Shown here piece after piece: positions 1 to 6,089 of a DNA stretch of 8,696 nt (positions within the stretch are counted from its first letter, which is position 1; every line of letters starts with the position of its first letter). The notes below the pieces were generated by a model. That model was given only the letters and a program-made list of their open reading frames with translations, was not told where the DNA came from and did no database searches. A program made the translations under genes and the position numbers. This DNA is from Candidatus Aminicenantota bacterium. Lineage in GTDB: Bacteria > Acidobacteriota > Aminicenantia > Aminicenantales > Saccharicenantaceae. Location of the stretch: contig JAPKZE010000369.1 of the NCBI GenBank assembly GCA_026393955.1, forward strand, positions 1-8,696, given 5' to 3'.

Positions 1-43
1 GGTACATGTCCCCCTGAGGACAGAGAGACCGGAGCAGGGTCCC
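1..43. other. Short intergenic edge, no gene seen
   Basis: This is the region downstream of the HtrA-like gene, cut by the window edge. On the minus strand a weak hairpin (AGGGACC pairing with GGTCTCT, one G-U pair) follows the stop codon. No T-run follows it, so it cannot be called an intrinsic terminator. The first 13 bases (GGTACATGTCCCC) contain the palindrome ACATGT, but nothing more can be supported. Confidence 0.4.
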
Positions 44-1606
44 TTAGATCCTTCGCAAACGGCCATTCAGCGTCAGGCCCTTGAGGGCCTGGCGCATCAA
101 CGGGTCTCTATCCGAGTCCAATCTCCGGAGCTCGTTCTGGAAGGCGTCGGTGTATCCCTGCCACGACTCGAGGAAGTTCTGCAGGCTCTCCGATTCGGGC
201 AATCCGCCGCTCTCCTCTTCCGCGACCTCGACTTCGAATTTCACGGCTTTACCGTCCCTGAGCCCCTCGATCTTGACCTTGACCCCCTTGGCCTTGGCCT
301 GGACGAGGTCGATGAGCCCGTTCACGGTCTCGACCCTCTTGCCGTCGACGCTGACGACGATGTCGCCGACCCGCATCTTGGCTTTGGCCGCAGGACCGTT
401 CTCGGTCAGCCGGGAGACGATCAGGGCCGTCCCCTCCTTGACCCCGAAATGCTCGGCCAGCTCCCGGTTCAGCTCGTTGCAGTAGATGCCGATGTATTTC
501 CTGGATTCGAACGACCACGGCGGGGCCCCGGGCTGCGGGGAAAGCCCCGGACCGGGCGCCACCCGCCCGAACAGCCCGGGGAAGCGCACGTCCATTTCCT
601 TCATCCGGTCGGCCTCGGCCAGCTCCCCGAGCTTGACCTTGACGTCCAGGGGCTTGCCCTCGCGCTCGATCTTGAGCGTGACCTCCTGACCCGGCTTCTT
701 CTTCCGGATCTCGGCAGCCAGGACGTCGGGACCGGTGACGTCGCGGTCCCCGATCTTGAGGACCACGTCGCCCGGGCGCAGCTTGGCCAGCTCCGCCGGG
801 CTCTCCGGGTCGACGGCGCCGACGACCGTGCGTCCGCTCTCATCCACACCGATGCCGACGCCCATCCAGCCGCGCTCGACCCGGCCCTTCTCTTTGATCT
901 GGGCGACGATGTCCCTGACGACGTCCATCGGGACGGCCAGGGCCATGCCCGACGACGGTGCCTCGGCCCGGCTGCTCATCACGTAGCCGGAGCCGGCCTG
1001 CTCCCGGTCGCGGAACTGGAAGACGACGGGCTTCTCCTCCATATAGATGCCGCGCAGCAGGCCGACGATGCGGCCTTCGGCGTCGACGACAGGCCCGCCG
1101 CTCGATCCGGGCGTCACCCAGACGTTCAGACGGAGCTTGTCCGCGGCCACGGAGCTGACGATGCCCTGGCTCACGGTCGCCGTCCGTTCGGGGGACACGC
1201 CCACGACGCAGATCCAGGTTCCGGGCGCCAGGTCGGACGATTTGCCCGCGCCGAGCGCCGGCAGGCCGGCGTCCCCGGCCTTGAGCAGGGCCAGCTGGGT
1301 CTCCGTATCGAAACCCAGGAACTCGGCATCCATGGTCTTGCCTTCCGAGGTGGTGATGGAGATCTTCTCGTCGCGCGGCGAGATGAGGGCCGTCGTGACG
1401 ACGTAGCCGCCCTTCTCGACGACGACCCCCGTAGCCACCCGGCGCGTGCCGTTCCGCACCTCGACCCGGACGACGGAAGGATAGACCTTCTTGGCCACGC
1501 CGGCGATATCGGGTTCGCTCCCGGCCGCCGGCACCGCCCCGAAGGACGGGGCCAGCACGGCCAGGGAGGCCATGAGGACAAGGGCCGGTTTGATCATCTT
1601 GTTCAT
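44..1606 (-). CDS. HtrA/DegP-family two-PDZ protein, probable pseudoprotease
   Basis: 520 residues. Residues 1 to about 28 look like a Sec signal peptide (basic start MNKMIK, then a hydrophobic core), so the protein should act in the periplasm or outside the membrane. Residues 33-240 are a trypsin-like HtrA domain, and two PDZ domains lie at about 245-328 and 368-462. A helical tail of about 50 residues follows. The nucleophile motif is present (GSSGGP, Ser169). The position of the catalytic His (TNAHV in the family) reads TTALI, with Leu74, and the position of the catalytic Asp (TDLALL) reads TQLALL, with Gln104. The only His in the whole protein is His386, in PDZ2. Classical proteolysis is therefore unlikely, and a sensor, chaperone or scaffold role is inferred. 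The ATG start has AGGAGG 10 nt upstream, overlapping the stop codon of the preceding gene. It is the last gene of an ECF sigma operon. HtrA family assignment is very secure; loss of activity is inferred from the residues. Confidence 0.93.
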   Translation of the reverse strand: MNKMIKPALVLMASLAVLAPSFGAVPAAGSEPDIAGVAKKVYPSVVRVEVRNGTRRVATGVVVEKGGYVVTTALISPRDEKISITTSEGKTMDAEFLGFDTETQLALLKAGDAGLPALGAGKSSDLAPGTWICVVGVSPERTATVSQGIVSSVAADKLRLNVWVTPGSSGGPVVDAEGRIVGLLRGIYMEEKPVVFQFRDREQAGSGYVMSSRAEAPSSGMALAVPMDVVRDIVAQIKEKGRVERGWMGVGIGVDESGRTVVGAVDPESPAELAKLRPGDVVLKIGDRDVTGPDVLAAEIRKKKPGQEVTLKIEREGKPLDVKVKLGELAEADRMKEMDVRFPGLFGRVAPGPGLSPQPGAPPWSFESRKYIGIYCNELNRELAEHFGVKEGTALIVSRLTENGPAAKAKMRVGDIVVSVDGKRVETVNGLIDLVQAKAKGVKVKIEGLRDGKAVKFEVEVAEEESGGLPESESLQNFLESWQGYTDAFQNELRRLDSDRDPLMRQALKGLTLNGRLRRI

Positions 1607-1616
1607 GCCTTCACAC

Positions 1617-1622
1617 CCTCCT
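1617..1622 (-). promoter_or_regulatory. SD site of the HtrA-like gene, overlapping the upstream stop
   Basis: On the minus strand AGGAGG lies 10 nt before the ATG at 1606 and overlaps the TAG stop (1621-1623) of the membrane protein gene. This fixes the start and suggests coupled translation within the operon. Confidence 0.7.
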
Positions 1623-2028
1623 AATAAATGATTTCCGAAGACGGGATCTCGGAAACCTGCTCCAGTATGTAAACCGTCCCGGGCTGGGATTGGGCGTTCC
1701 TCAATTCCGAGGCGTAGTTCATCCGCTCGTAGACGGGAACGATGCCGCTCCTGTCGGCCGGCCGGACCCCTTTCCCCGGGGCGGCCGTCAGGGCCTTCTG
1801 TTCGGCGAAGGTCAGCACGGCGTCCTTCTTCTCCAGTCCCGACGGACCGAACATGAGGATGCCGACGAGCACCAGGGCCGTCGAGCCGGCGAAGGCATAG
1901 CGGTAGCGCGCCCGGCGGGCCCTGGCCCGCTCGGCCCGGGCAGATGGGAGTTTCGCCAGGACCGCCGCTTCGAAGCCCGGCGGGGCCTGGACCTTGGTCA
2001 TCTTGGCGAGAAGTTCATGCCCTTCCAT
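1621..2028 (-). CDS. Small single-pass membrane protein, probable anti-sigma factor
   Basis: 135 residues from the ATG at 2028. An in-frame GTG at 2034 would add two residues, but GAGGTG sits 7 nt before the ATG and only 1 nt before the GTG, so the ATG is preferred. The gene overlaps the end of the sigma factor gene by 14 bp, which suggests translational coupling. The N-terminal 41 residues are charged and very Arg/Ala-rich (29-44). One transmembrane helix lies at about 45-61, and about 74 residues follow outside the membrane. There is no HxxxCxxC zinc motif and no Cys at all, unlike the anti-sigma factor of the neighbouring operon. The anti-sigma role is inferred from position, coupling and topology (sigma-binding side in, sensor side out). 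It could instead be an accessory envelope protein. Confidence 0.8.
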   Translation of the reverse strand: MEGHELLAKMTKVQAPPGFEAAVLAKLPSARAERARARRARYRYAFAGSTALVLVGILMFGPSGLEKKDAVLTFAEQKALTAAPGKGVRPADRSGIVPVYERMNYASELRNAQSQPGTVYILEQVSEIPSSEIIY

Positions 2029-2599
2029 TTTCACTCACCTCTTTGTCGGCTCCGAAGGCGCCGCCCCCGCGGGCCTTCTCGAGCTTGCGCCGGAGCTGTT
2101 CCCGGCCCCGGCTGATCCGGGCCTTGACCGTGCCGACCGGTCGCTTGATGATCTTGGCGATCTCCTCCTGGGAGAAGCCCTCCATGTCCTTGAGGACGAC
2201 CGGGACGCGGTAGCGGGGGTGGAGCTCGTCCAGGGCCTCGCGGAGGTTCCGGACGAGGCCGGGGTCGGCCGGGTCCTCGTAGTACGTGCCGCTCGAGTAG
2301 TTGTTGGGGATGTCCTCGAGGGAGACGGTGGCCATTTTCCGCGACCGTCGGCGCTCGGTCTTGGCCAGGTTCGAAGCGATGGTGTAGATCCAGGAGGACA
2401 GCGGAGCGATCGGCTTGTACCGGTCGGCCTTGAAATAGACCCGAATGAAGGTCTCCTGGCCCAGTTCCGCGGCCTTCTGGTAGTCGCCGGTGAACTGATA
2501 GAGATAATTCACGATCCTGTCCTTGTAGAGAGCCATGATCTGGCCGAACGCCCACTCGTCTCCCTGCTGGACGCGCCGGATCAGCTCTTGTTCGTCCAT
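2015..2599 (-). CDS. ECF (sigma-70 family, group IV) RNA polymerase sigma factor
   Basis: 194 residues, a normal ECF length. The sigma-2 region spans about 22-90 and includes the core-binding and -10-recognition helices (QETFIRVY at 48-55, SSWIYTIASNLAKTERRR at 68-85). The sigma-4 region spans about 122-176 with the -35-binding helix-turn-helix (FSQEEIAKIIKRPVGTVKARISRGREQL, about 142-169). There is no sigma-1 or sigma-3 domain, as expected for the class. A Gly/Ala-rich tail of about 20 residues ends the protein. The SD before the ATG at 2599 is weak (GCGAGAG directly upstream). It heads the operon with the membrane protein and the HtrA-like protein, an order typical of envelope-stress sigma loci. 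Its regulon cannot be read from this window. Confidence 0.95.
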   Translation of the reverse strand: MDEQELIRRVQQGDEWAFGQIMALYKDRIVNYLYQFTGDYQKAAELGQETFIRVYFKADRYKPIAPLSSWIYTIASNLAKTERRRSRKMATVSLEDIPNNYSSGTYYEDPADPGLVRNLREALDELHPRYRVPVVLKDMEGFSQEEIAKIIKRPVGTVKARISRGREQLRRKLEKARGGGAFGADKEVSENGRA

Positions 2600-2652
2600 C
2601 TCTCGCTTACTAAAACATCGATCTCCCCGAGAAAGTTACATTTTGCCCTATC

Positions 2653-2658
2653 ATTATA
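2653..2658 (-). promoter_or_regulatory. Candidate -10 box for the minus-strand ECF sigma operon
   Basis: On the minus strand there is a perfect TATAAT whose predicted start point, near 2646, gives a leader of about 47 nt to the ATG at 2599. No good -35 hexamer stands 16-18 nt upstream (best GCTCAT-like), so the promoter would be weak or need an activator. It lies in an AT-richer patch of the 131-bp divergent region. Confidence 0.4.
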
Positions 2659-2687
2659 GGCGGTTTTTATGGAAAATGAGCCCGGAA

Positions 2688-2714
2688 TGGAACTTTGCTC
2701 CATCCGAATCCGTC
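2688..2714 (+). promoter_or_regulatory. Possible ECF-type autoregulatory promoter
   Basis: TGGAAC at 2688-2693 and CGTC at 2711-2714 are separated by 17 nt, matching the general ECF pattern of an AAC-type -35 and a CGTC -10. It points at the second sigma gene. The predicted start near 2720 would fall on the SD (2719-2724), leaving almost no leader, which weakens the call. An inverted repeat ATGGA/TCCAT spans part of it. Confidence 0.25.
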
Positions 2715-2730
2715 AACCGAGGTGAATTGA

Positions 2731-3285
2731 GTGGACTTGGAAGCGACCATCAGGGACTGCCTGGACGGCAGTCAGAGCGCCTGGAAAGCCCTGGTGGACG
2801 CGTTCGCCAGGAGGATCTTTAGCATGGCCTATCAGTTCTGCGGCAGCCGGGAAGAGGCCGAGGACCGGACCCAGGAGGTCTTCCTCAAGCTTCACGGCGC
2901 CCTGCCGAAATACGATTTCGGCAAGAACTTCACGGCCTGGTTCCTGACCCTGGCCAAGAACCACCTCATCGACGAGTACCGCCGGACCAAGTGGGAAAAG
3001 ACGCAGCGCGACGAATTCGACGAGCGCGTCCTGTCCCAGGCCGCGGGCAGCGGCCCGGAGGAAAATCTCGTCGCCAAGGAGACCAAAGCCTTGGTCTGGG
3101 AAGGGCTCAATCGCCTGTCGGCGGACATGCGGATGGTCATCATCCTGAGGGACCTGCAGGGCCAGAGCTATGAAGATGTCGCCGCGACACTCAGCCTGCC
3201 CTTGGGCACGGTCAAGTCCCGCGTCAACCGGGCGCGGATCCAGCTGGCCCAGGTCCTGAAGGGGCAACGGGGAGACCTCCAATGA
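2731..3285 (+). CDS. Second ECF (group IV) RNA polymerase sigma factor
   Basis: 184 residues. The sigma-2 region spans about 24-90 (EDRTQEVFLKLH at 44-55, FTAWFLTLAKNHLIDEYRR at about 67-85). The sigma-4 region spans about 122-176 (MVIILRDLQGQSYEDVAATLSL, then PLGTVKSRVNRARIQL ending near 172). The start is GTG, decided by GAGGTG at 2719-2724 with a 6-nt spacer. The stop overlaps the start of the anti-sigma gene in ATGA, so the two proteins are probably made in a fixed ratio. It differs strongly in sequence from the first sigma factor across the divergent region, so this is not a recent duplication. It heads the five-gene plus-strand operon that ends at the terminator near 5898. Confidence 0.95.
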   Translation: MDLEATIRDCLDGSQSAWKALVDAFARRIFSMAYQFCGSREEAEDRTQEVFLKLHGALPKYDFGKNFTAWFLTLAKNHLIDEYRRTKWEKTQRDEFDERVLSQAAGSGPEENLVAKETKALVWEGLNRLSADMRMVIILRDLQGQSYEDVAATLSLPLGTVKSRVNRARIQLAQVLKGQRGDLQ

Positions 3286-3797
3286 CGTGCGAACGGATCG
3301 AAGAGCTCCTGTCCGCCTATCTCGAAGGCGAGCTGGCCGCCGCGGAGCGGGCCGGGATAGACGCCCACCTCGCCGCCTGCGCGGAATGCGCCGAGCTGGC
3401 CGGCTTGATGAGGGAGACCCTGGCCGCCACGGCGGCCTTCCCCCAGATCGAGCCCTCGCCGGCCCTCCTGGCCCGGCTCTACGCCGTCCCGGAGGAGCGG
3501 GCCGCCAAGAAGCGCCTGTTCCGACCGGTCTTCGACTGGCTGGCCCGGCCGGCGCTGCAGCCGGTCTATGCCACGCTGACCGGCCTGTTCATCGTCCTGT
3601 CCTTCGTCCTCTTCCACCCGGAAGGACGCGGCATCCGGAAGCAGATCGACGTCCAGTTCCACCGCGGACTGGGCGCGGTCGAGAAGCTGTACGCCGACGC
3701 CGGCGGCCTCAAGGGCGAGATCAAAGCGCTGTCCGCCAATGTCATCAGATCGTTCGACACCCTGGGCTTGCCCGGGGGCGACGAGAAGAATAAGTAG
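3282..3797 (+). CDS. Zinc-type (ZAS / zf-HC2) membrane anti-sigma factor
   Basis: 171 residues. The N-terminal domain carries the zinc-binding anti-sigma signature: Cys3, then His29-x3-Cys33-x2-Cys36. This domain normally binds the cognate ECF sigma factor in the cytoplasm. One transmembrane helix is predicted at about 94-111. A C-terminal part of about 60 residues follows, probably outside the membrane. The start ATG overlaps the sigma factor stop by 4 bp (ATGA at 3282-3285), the classical arrangement for a sigma/anti-sigma pair. Such HxxxCxxC sites can be redox-sensitive in some members (known for RsrA), but whether this one responds to oxidation or to membrane signals cannot be told from sequence. 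Confidence 0.9.
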   Translation: MTCERIEELLSAYLEGELAAAERAGIDAHLAACAECAELAGLMRETLAATAAFPQIEPSPALLARLYAVPEERAAKKRLFRPVFDWLARPALQPVYATLTGLFIVLSFVLFHPEGRGIRKQIDVQFHRGLGAVEKLYADAGGLKGEIKALSANVIRSFDTLGLPGGDEKNK

Positions 3798-3816
3798 CGT
3801 CATCGGAGGTAACAGA

Positions 3817-4308
3817 ATGGACGAAAAAACTGTCGTACCGCAGAGATCGCAGAAGTCGCCGGGTTTCGCTGCCTTCCTGTCGATCTGCCTGCCGTTCGGG
3901 GTCGGCGCCCTCTACAACGGCCAACGGAACAAAGCGTTGCTGCACCTGCTGATCCTGTTCGGGCTGATCAACGCCATCGTGCACGGCGGCAGCGGCCTGC
4001 TGTTCGGGCTGCTGATCGCAGCCTTCTACTTCTATCAGATCTTCGACAACGTCCAGTCGGCCAAGGCCATCAACGCCGCGGCCGCCGGACAGCCCGCGAC
4101 GGAGGCCGTCGAAGGCGCGACCGACATCACCGCCACGGGATCGATCTTCTGGGGGATCTTCCTCATCGTCCTCGGCGTGCTGCTGACCTTGGCCAACTTC
4201 GAGATCATCCCTTACCGGACGCTCGGAGACTACTGGCCGGTCGCGGTCATCGTCATCGGGCTCAAGCTCGTGTACGATTCGGTCGCCAAGTCCAAGAAAG
4301 GCAATTAA
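3817..4308 (+). CDS. Multi-pass membrane protein, TM2-like N-terminus plus LiaF-type TM domain
   Basis: 163 residues. GGAGGT at 3805-3810, 6 nt before the ATG at 3817, decides the start; the reading frame is open further upstream but has no such site. The N-terminal half (about 16-85) has a TM2-like pattern: PGFAAFLSICLPFGVGALYN, then hydrophobic helices at about 40-75 ending in FYFYQIFDNVQSAKAIN. A linker rich in Ala, Thr and Glu (86-107) follows. The C-terminal half (about 108-155) is a LiaI/LiaF-like two-helix unit (DUF5668 type: FWGIFLIVLGVLLTL, then YWPVAVIVIGLKLV). The next gene encodes a clear paralogue of that unit. The gene starts 20 nt after the anti-sigma gene, so it belongs to the same operon. 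An envelope-stress role is inferred from context; no enzymatic motif is seen. Confidence 0.88.
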   Translation: MDEKTVVPQRSQKSPGFAAFLSICLPFGVGALYNGQRNKALLHLLILFGLINAIVHGGSGLLFGLLIAAFYFYQIFDNVQSAKAINAAAAGQPATEAVEGATDITATGSIFWGIFLIVLGVLLTLANFEIIPYRTLGDYWPVAVIVIGLKLVYDSVAKSKKGN

Positions 4309-4320
4309 CGGAGGCCCATC

Positions 4321-4539
4321 ATGGCAAGACAAAGGAAAAGCAATTCGCTGGTCTGGGGCATCATCCTCATCGTCTTCGGCGTTCTCTTCCTCCTCGACCA
4401 GTTCAACCTCGACATCTGGAACGCCGTCTGGCGGTTCTGGCCGGTCGTCCTGATCATCTGGGGCGCCAACAAGCTCTGGCTTGGGCTCAAGGAACGGAAC
4501 GCTGAAGCGCCCGCCCCGGACAAGACCCATGAAATTTAG
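4321..4539 (+). CDS. Small LiaI/LiaF-type two-helix membrane protein
   Basis: 72 residues, ATG with GGAGG at 4310-4314 and a 6-nt spacer. Two hydrophobic helices lie at about 10-26 (VWGIILIVFGVLFLLDQ) and 38-56 (RFWPVVLIIWGANKLW), joined by a short turn, with a charged C-terminus. It aligns by eye with the C-terminal half of the preceding protein (WGI-LIV-GVL, then -WPV--I--G--L), so the two are paralogues and the shorter one consists of that unit alone. Its last 11 bp overlap the start of the DUF4097 gene. The family is known from LiaI/LiaF-type membrane proteins of envelope-stress loci. The molecular role is unknown. Confidence 0.88.
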   Translation: MARQRKSNSLVWGIILIVFGVLFLLDQFNLDIWNAVWRFWPVVLIIWGANKLWLGLKERNAEAPAPDKTHEI

Positions 4540-5845
4540 GGAAGTCCTGCTCGTCGTCGTCCTGATCCTGGCCGGATTCGTCTTCTTCCAGGTCAAGACC
4601 GGCCGCTGGAGCCTCGACGACGTCAACTGGGGCGACGATATCGGGATCCTCCACCAGGAGGTCACCGCGGAGGAGACCCGGACGATCGAGGCTCCCCTGC
4701 CGCCGGCGATCGAGATCGTCAACGGCCAGGGCTGGGTCGAGATCCGCGGCGCGGACCAGGACTTCGCTCAGCTGACCTTCAAGAAGGTCGTCTGGCGGAG
4801 GAAGGAAGAGGACGCTCGCGAGTTCGCCGGGCAGATCAAGTACACCCTGACGGCGGCGGCCGACAAGCTGACGCTGTCCACGAACCGGGACGAGTTCCGC
4901 CGGAAGAACTTCGAGACGGGCTTCGTCCTGACCGTCCCCCGTTCGACGGTCGTCCGCGTCACCAACGGCTACGGCACCGTCCGGATCGAGGGGGTCAAGG
5001 AGGCCACGGTGCGCAACCGTCACGGCGAGGTCTACGCCTCGAACATCGACGGCCCCTGCGTGCTGGAGACGAGCTACGACGACCTCGAGGCCGGGGACAT
5101 CCGGGGCGCCTGCCAGATCGTCAACTCCCACGGCGACGTCCGGGCCTTCTCGGTCAAGGGCGATCTCCAGGTCGGGACGAGCTACGCCCGCATCCGGGTC
5201 GAGGATGCCGGCGGCAAGGCCGACCTCGGCGGCTCGAACACGGACGTCGAAGCCCGGCGGGTCGCCGGATCGGTCACGGTCGACACGTCCTATGAAAAGG
5301 TCCTGCTCGACGACGTCGGACCGGCCCTGGTCACCGGCCACAACATGGCCGTGACGGCCGGGAACGTCCGGGGCGACCTGGAGGTCCGGACCAGCTACGA
5401 GCCGGTCAGGGCCACCGATGTCCAGGGCCGGCTCACCGTCGACGCCCACAACGCCTCCGTCACGGCGACGGGGATCGCCGGTCCGTCGATCTCGGTCCAA
5501 ACGTCCTACGAGAATGTTTCGCTGGCCGACTTCGCCGCAGAGGTCAGCGTCGTCAACCGCAACGGCGGCGTCACGCTGCGGCCCCGGGATCTGAAGCGGG
5601 GCCTGGACGTCCGCACCGAGCACGGCCCGATCGAGCTCTTCTGGCCGTCGGGCGAGAGGGCCCGGCTCGAGGCCCGGTCGAAGGGCGGGTCGGTGTCGTG
5701 GGGCCTGGCCGATAAGCCGGACGTCGACGAGACCAACGGCGTCTCGCTCATCAAGGCCTACTCCGGCGAGACCGCGGCTCCCCTCGTCTATCTTTCGACG
5801 TCCTACGACGACATCCGCATCGAAGAGGGCGGCCGTAAATTTTAG
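4529..5845 (+). CDS. Membrane-anchored DUF4097-type repeat protein (beta-helix-like)
   Basis: 438 residues from the ATG at 4529, which overlaps the previous gene by 11 bp. There is no clear SD, so translational coupling is likely. An upstream in-frame TTG (4481) would put 16 polar residues before the hydrophobic start and is less likely. Residues 6-20 form a signal anchor. The rest should lie outside the cytoplasmic membrane. Residues about 50-135 form an N-terminal beta-rich part. Residues about 140-365 and the C-terminus are short Val/Gly-rich strands with VTNGYGTVRIEG-like turns. TSY motifs recur at 181, 217, 253, 288, 325 and 424, with a degenerate TEH at 363, and the spacing from 181 to 363 is 35-38 residues. 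This regular pattern fits the DUF4097 beta-helix or beta-solenoid fold. DUF4097 is also found in LiaG of the lia locus. Surface binding or scaffolding is inferred; there are no catalytic motifs. Confidence 0.9.
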   Translation: MKFREVLLVVVLILAGFVFFQVKTGRWSLDDVNWGDDIGILHQEVTAEETRTIEAPLPPAIEIVNGQGWVEIRGADQDFAQLTFKKVVWRRKEEDAREFAGQIKYTLTAAADKLTLSTNRDEFRRKNFETGFVLTVPRSTVVRVTNGYGTVRIEGVKEATVRNRHGEVYASNIDGPCVLETSYDDLEAGDIRGACQIVNSHGDVRAFSVKGDLQVGTSYARIRVEDAGGKADLGGSNTDVEARRVAGSVTVDTSYEKVLLDDVGPALVTGHNMAVTAGNVRGDLEVRTSYEPVRATDVQGRLTVDAHNASVTATGIAGPSISVQTSYENVSLADFAAEVSVVNRNGGVTLRPRDLKRGLDVRTEHGPIELFWPSGERARLEARSKGGSVSWGLADKPDVDETNGVSLIKAYSGETAAPLVYLSTSYDDIRIEEGGRKF

Positions 5846-5868
5846 ATCATTCCAGCGCCATTCGCGCG

Positions 5869-5898
5869 GGCCGGTCCCCCAAGGACCGGCCTTTTTTT
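5869..5898 (+). terminator. Intrinsic terminator of the plus-strand ECF/DUF4097 operon
   Basis: A perfect 9-bp GC-rich stem GGCCGGTCC/GGACCGGCC (5869-5877 and 5883-5891), with a 5-nt loop, is followed directly by seven T (5892-5898). It begins 23 nt after the DUF4097 stop codon. On the minus strand no T-run follows the stem, so it acts in one direction. Confidence 0.92.
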
Positions 5899-5913
5899 GG
5901 ATCCGCCCCTCGC

Positions 5914-6072
5914 ATGAGGAGTTCTCCGCGGAGCGGCGACGGGTGTCGTCCCGAGGCCCCCGTGATGGAAGGGGGGCCCGCCGCAGGCGGGGGAAACCGG
6001 ATTCGCAGGTTTCCGGGGTGCGGGGGCAGGGGACGATATCCGGAGCGAAGCGAGCGGGAGAACTCCGCGGCG
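5914..6072 (+). ncRNA. Highly structured noncoding segment, possible structured RNA or ORF-less mobile RNA element
   Basis: No convincing gene lies here, but the DNA is unusually rich in nested inverted repeats. An outer 10-bp pair, GGAGTTCTCC (5918-5927) and GGAGAACTCC (6057-6066), encloses four local hairpins: GGCGAC/GTCGTC (5935-5950, one G-U pair), GGCCCCC/GGGGGCC (5955-5978), CCGCC/GGCGG (5978-5990, sharing one base with the former) and GGAAACC/GGTTTCC (5992-6014). A mirror-symmetric GAGCGAAGCGAG stands at 6043-6054. The left outer arm is directly preceded by ATGA (5914-5917). HEARO RNAs, which are linked to IscB/IsrB-type mobile elements, are known to insert next to ATGA or GTGA. A HEARO-like element without an ORF is therefore one candidate, but identity is not established. 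The orientation is assumed from the ATGA. Confidence 0.42.
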
Positions 6073-6089
6073 TCAGGAGACGGATCGCA

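Noticed and set aside
1..43. GGTACATGTCCCC at the window edge as a possible mobile-element end
   Set aside because: Too little sequence is visible, no partner repeat is found in the window, and no transposase is present.
449..1624. Open reading frame of 391 residues on the plus strand opposite the HtrA-like gene
   Set aside because: It is antisense to a gene with clear domains, has low-complexity Arg/Gly/Asp-rich sequence and no SD. Long antisense frames are expected in GC-rich coding DNA.
3745..4722. Open reading frame of 325 residues on the minus strand opposite the LiaF-type genes
   Set aside because: It is very rich in Asp, Glu and Arg and antisense to two genes with good starts and membrane helices.
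4487..5623. Open reading frame of 378 residues on the minus strand opposite the DUF4097 gene
   Set aside because: The translation mirrors the repeats of the real gene and has no start signal or recognisable fold.
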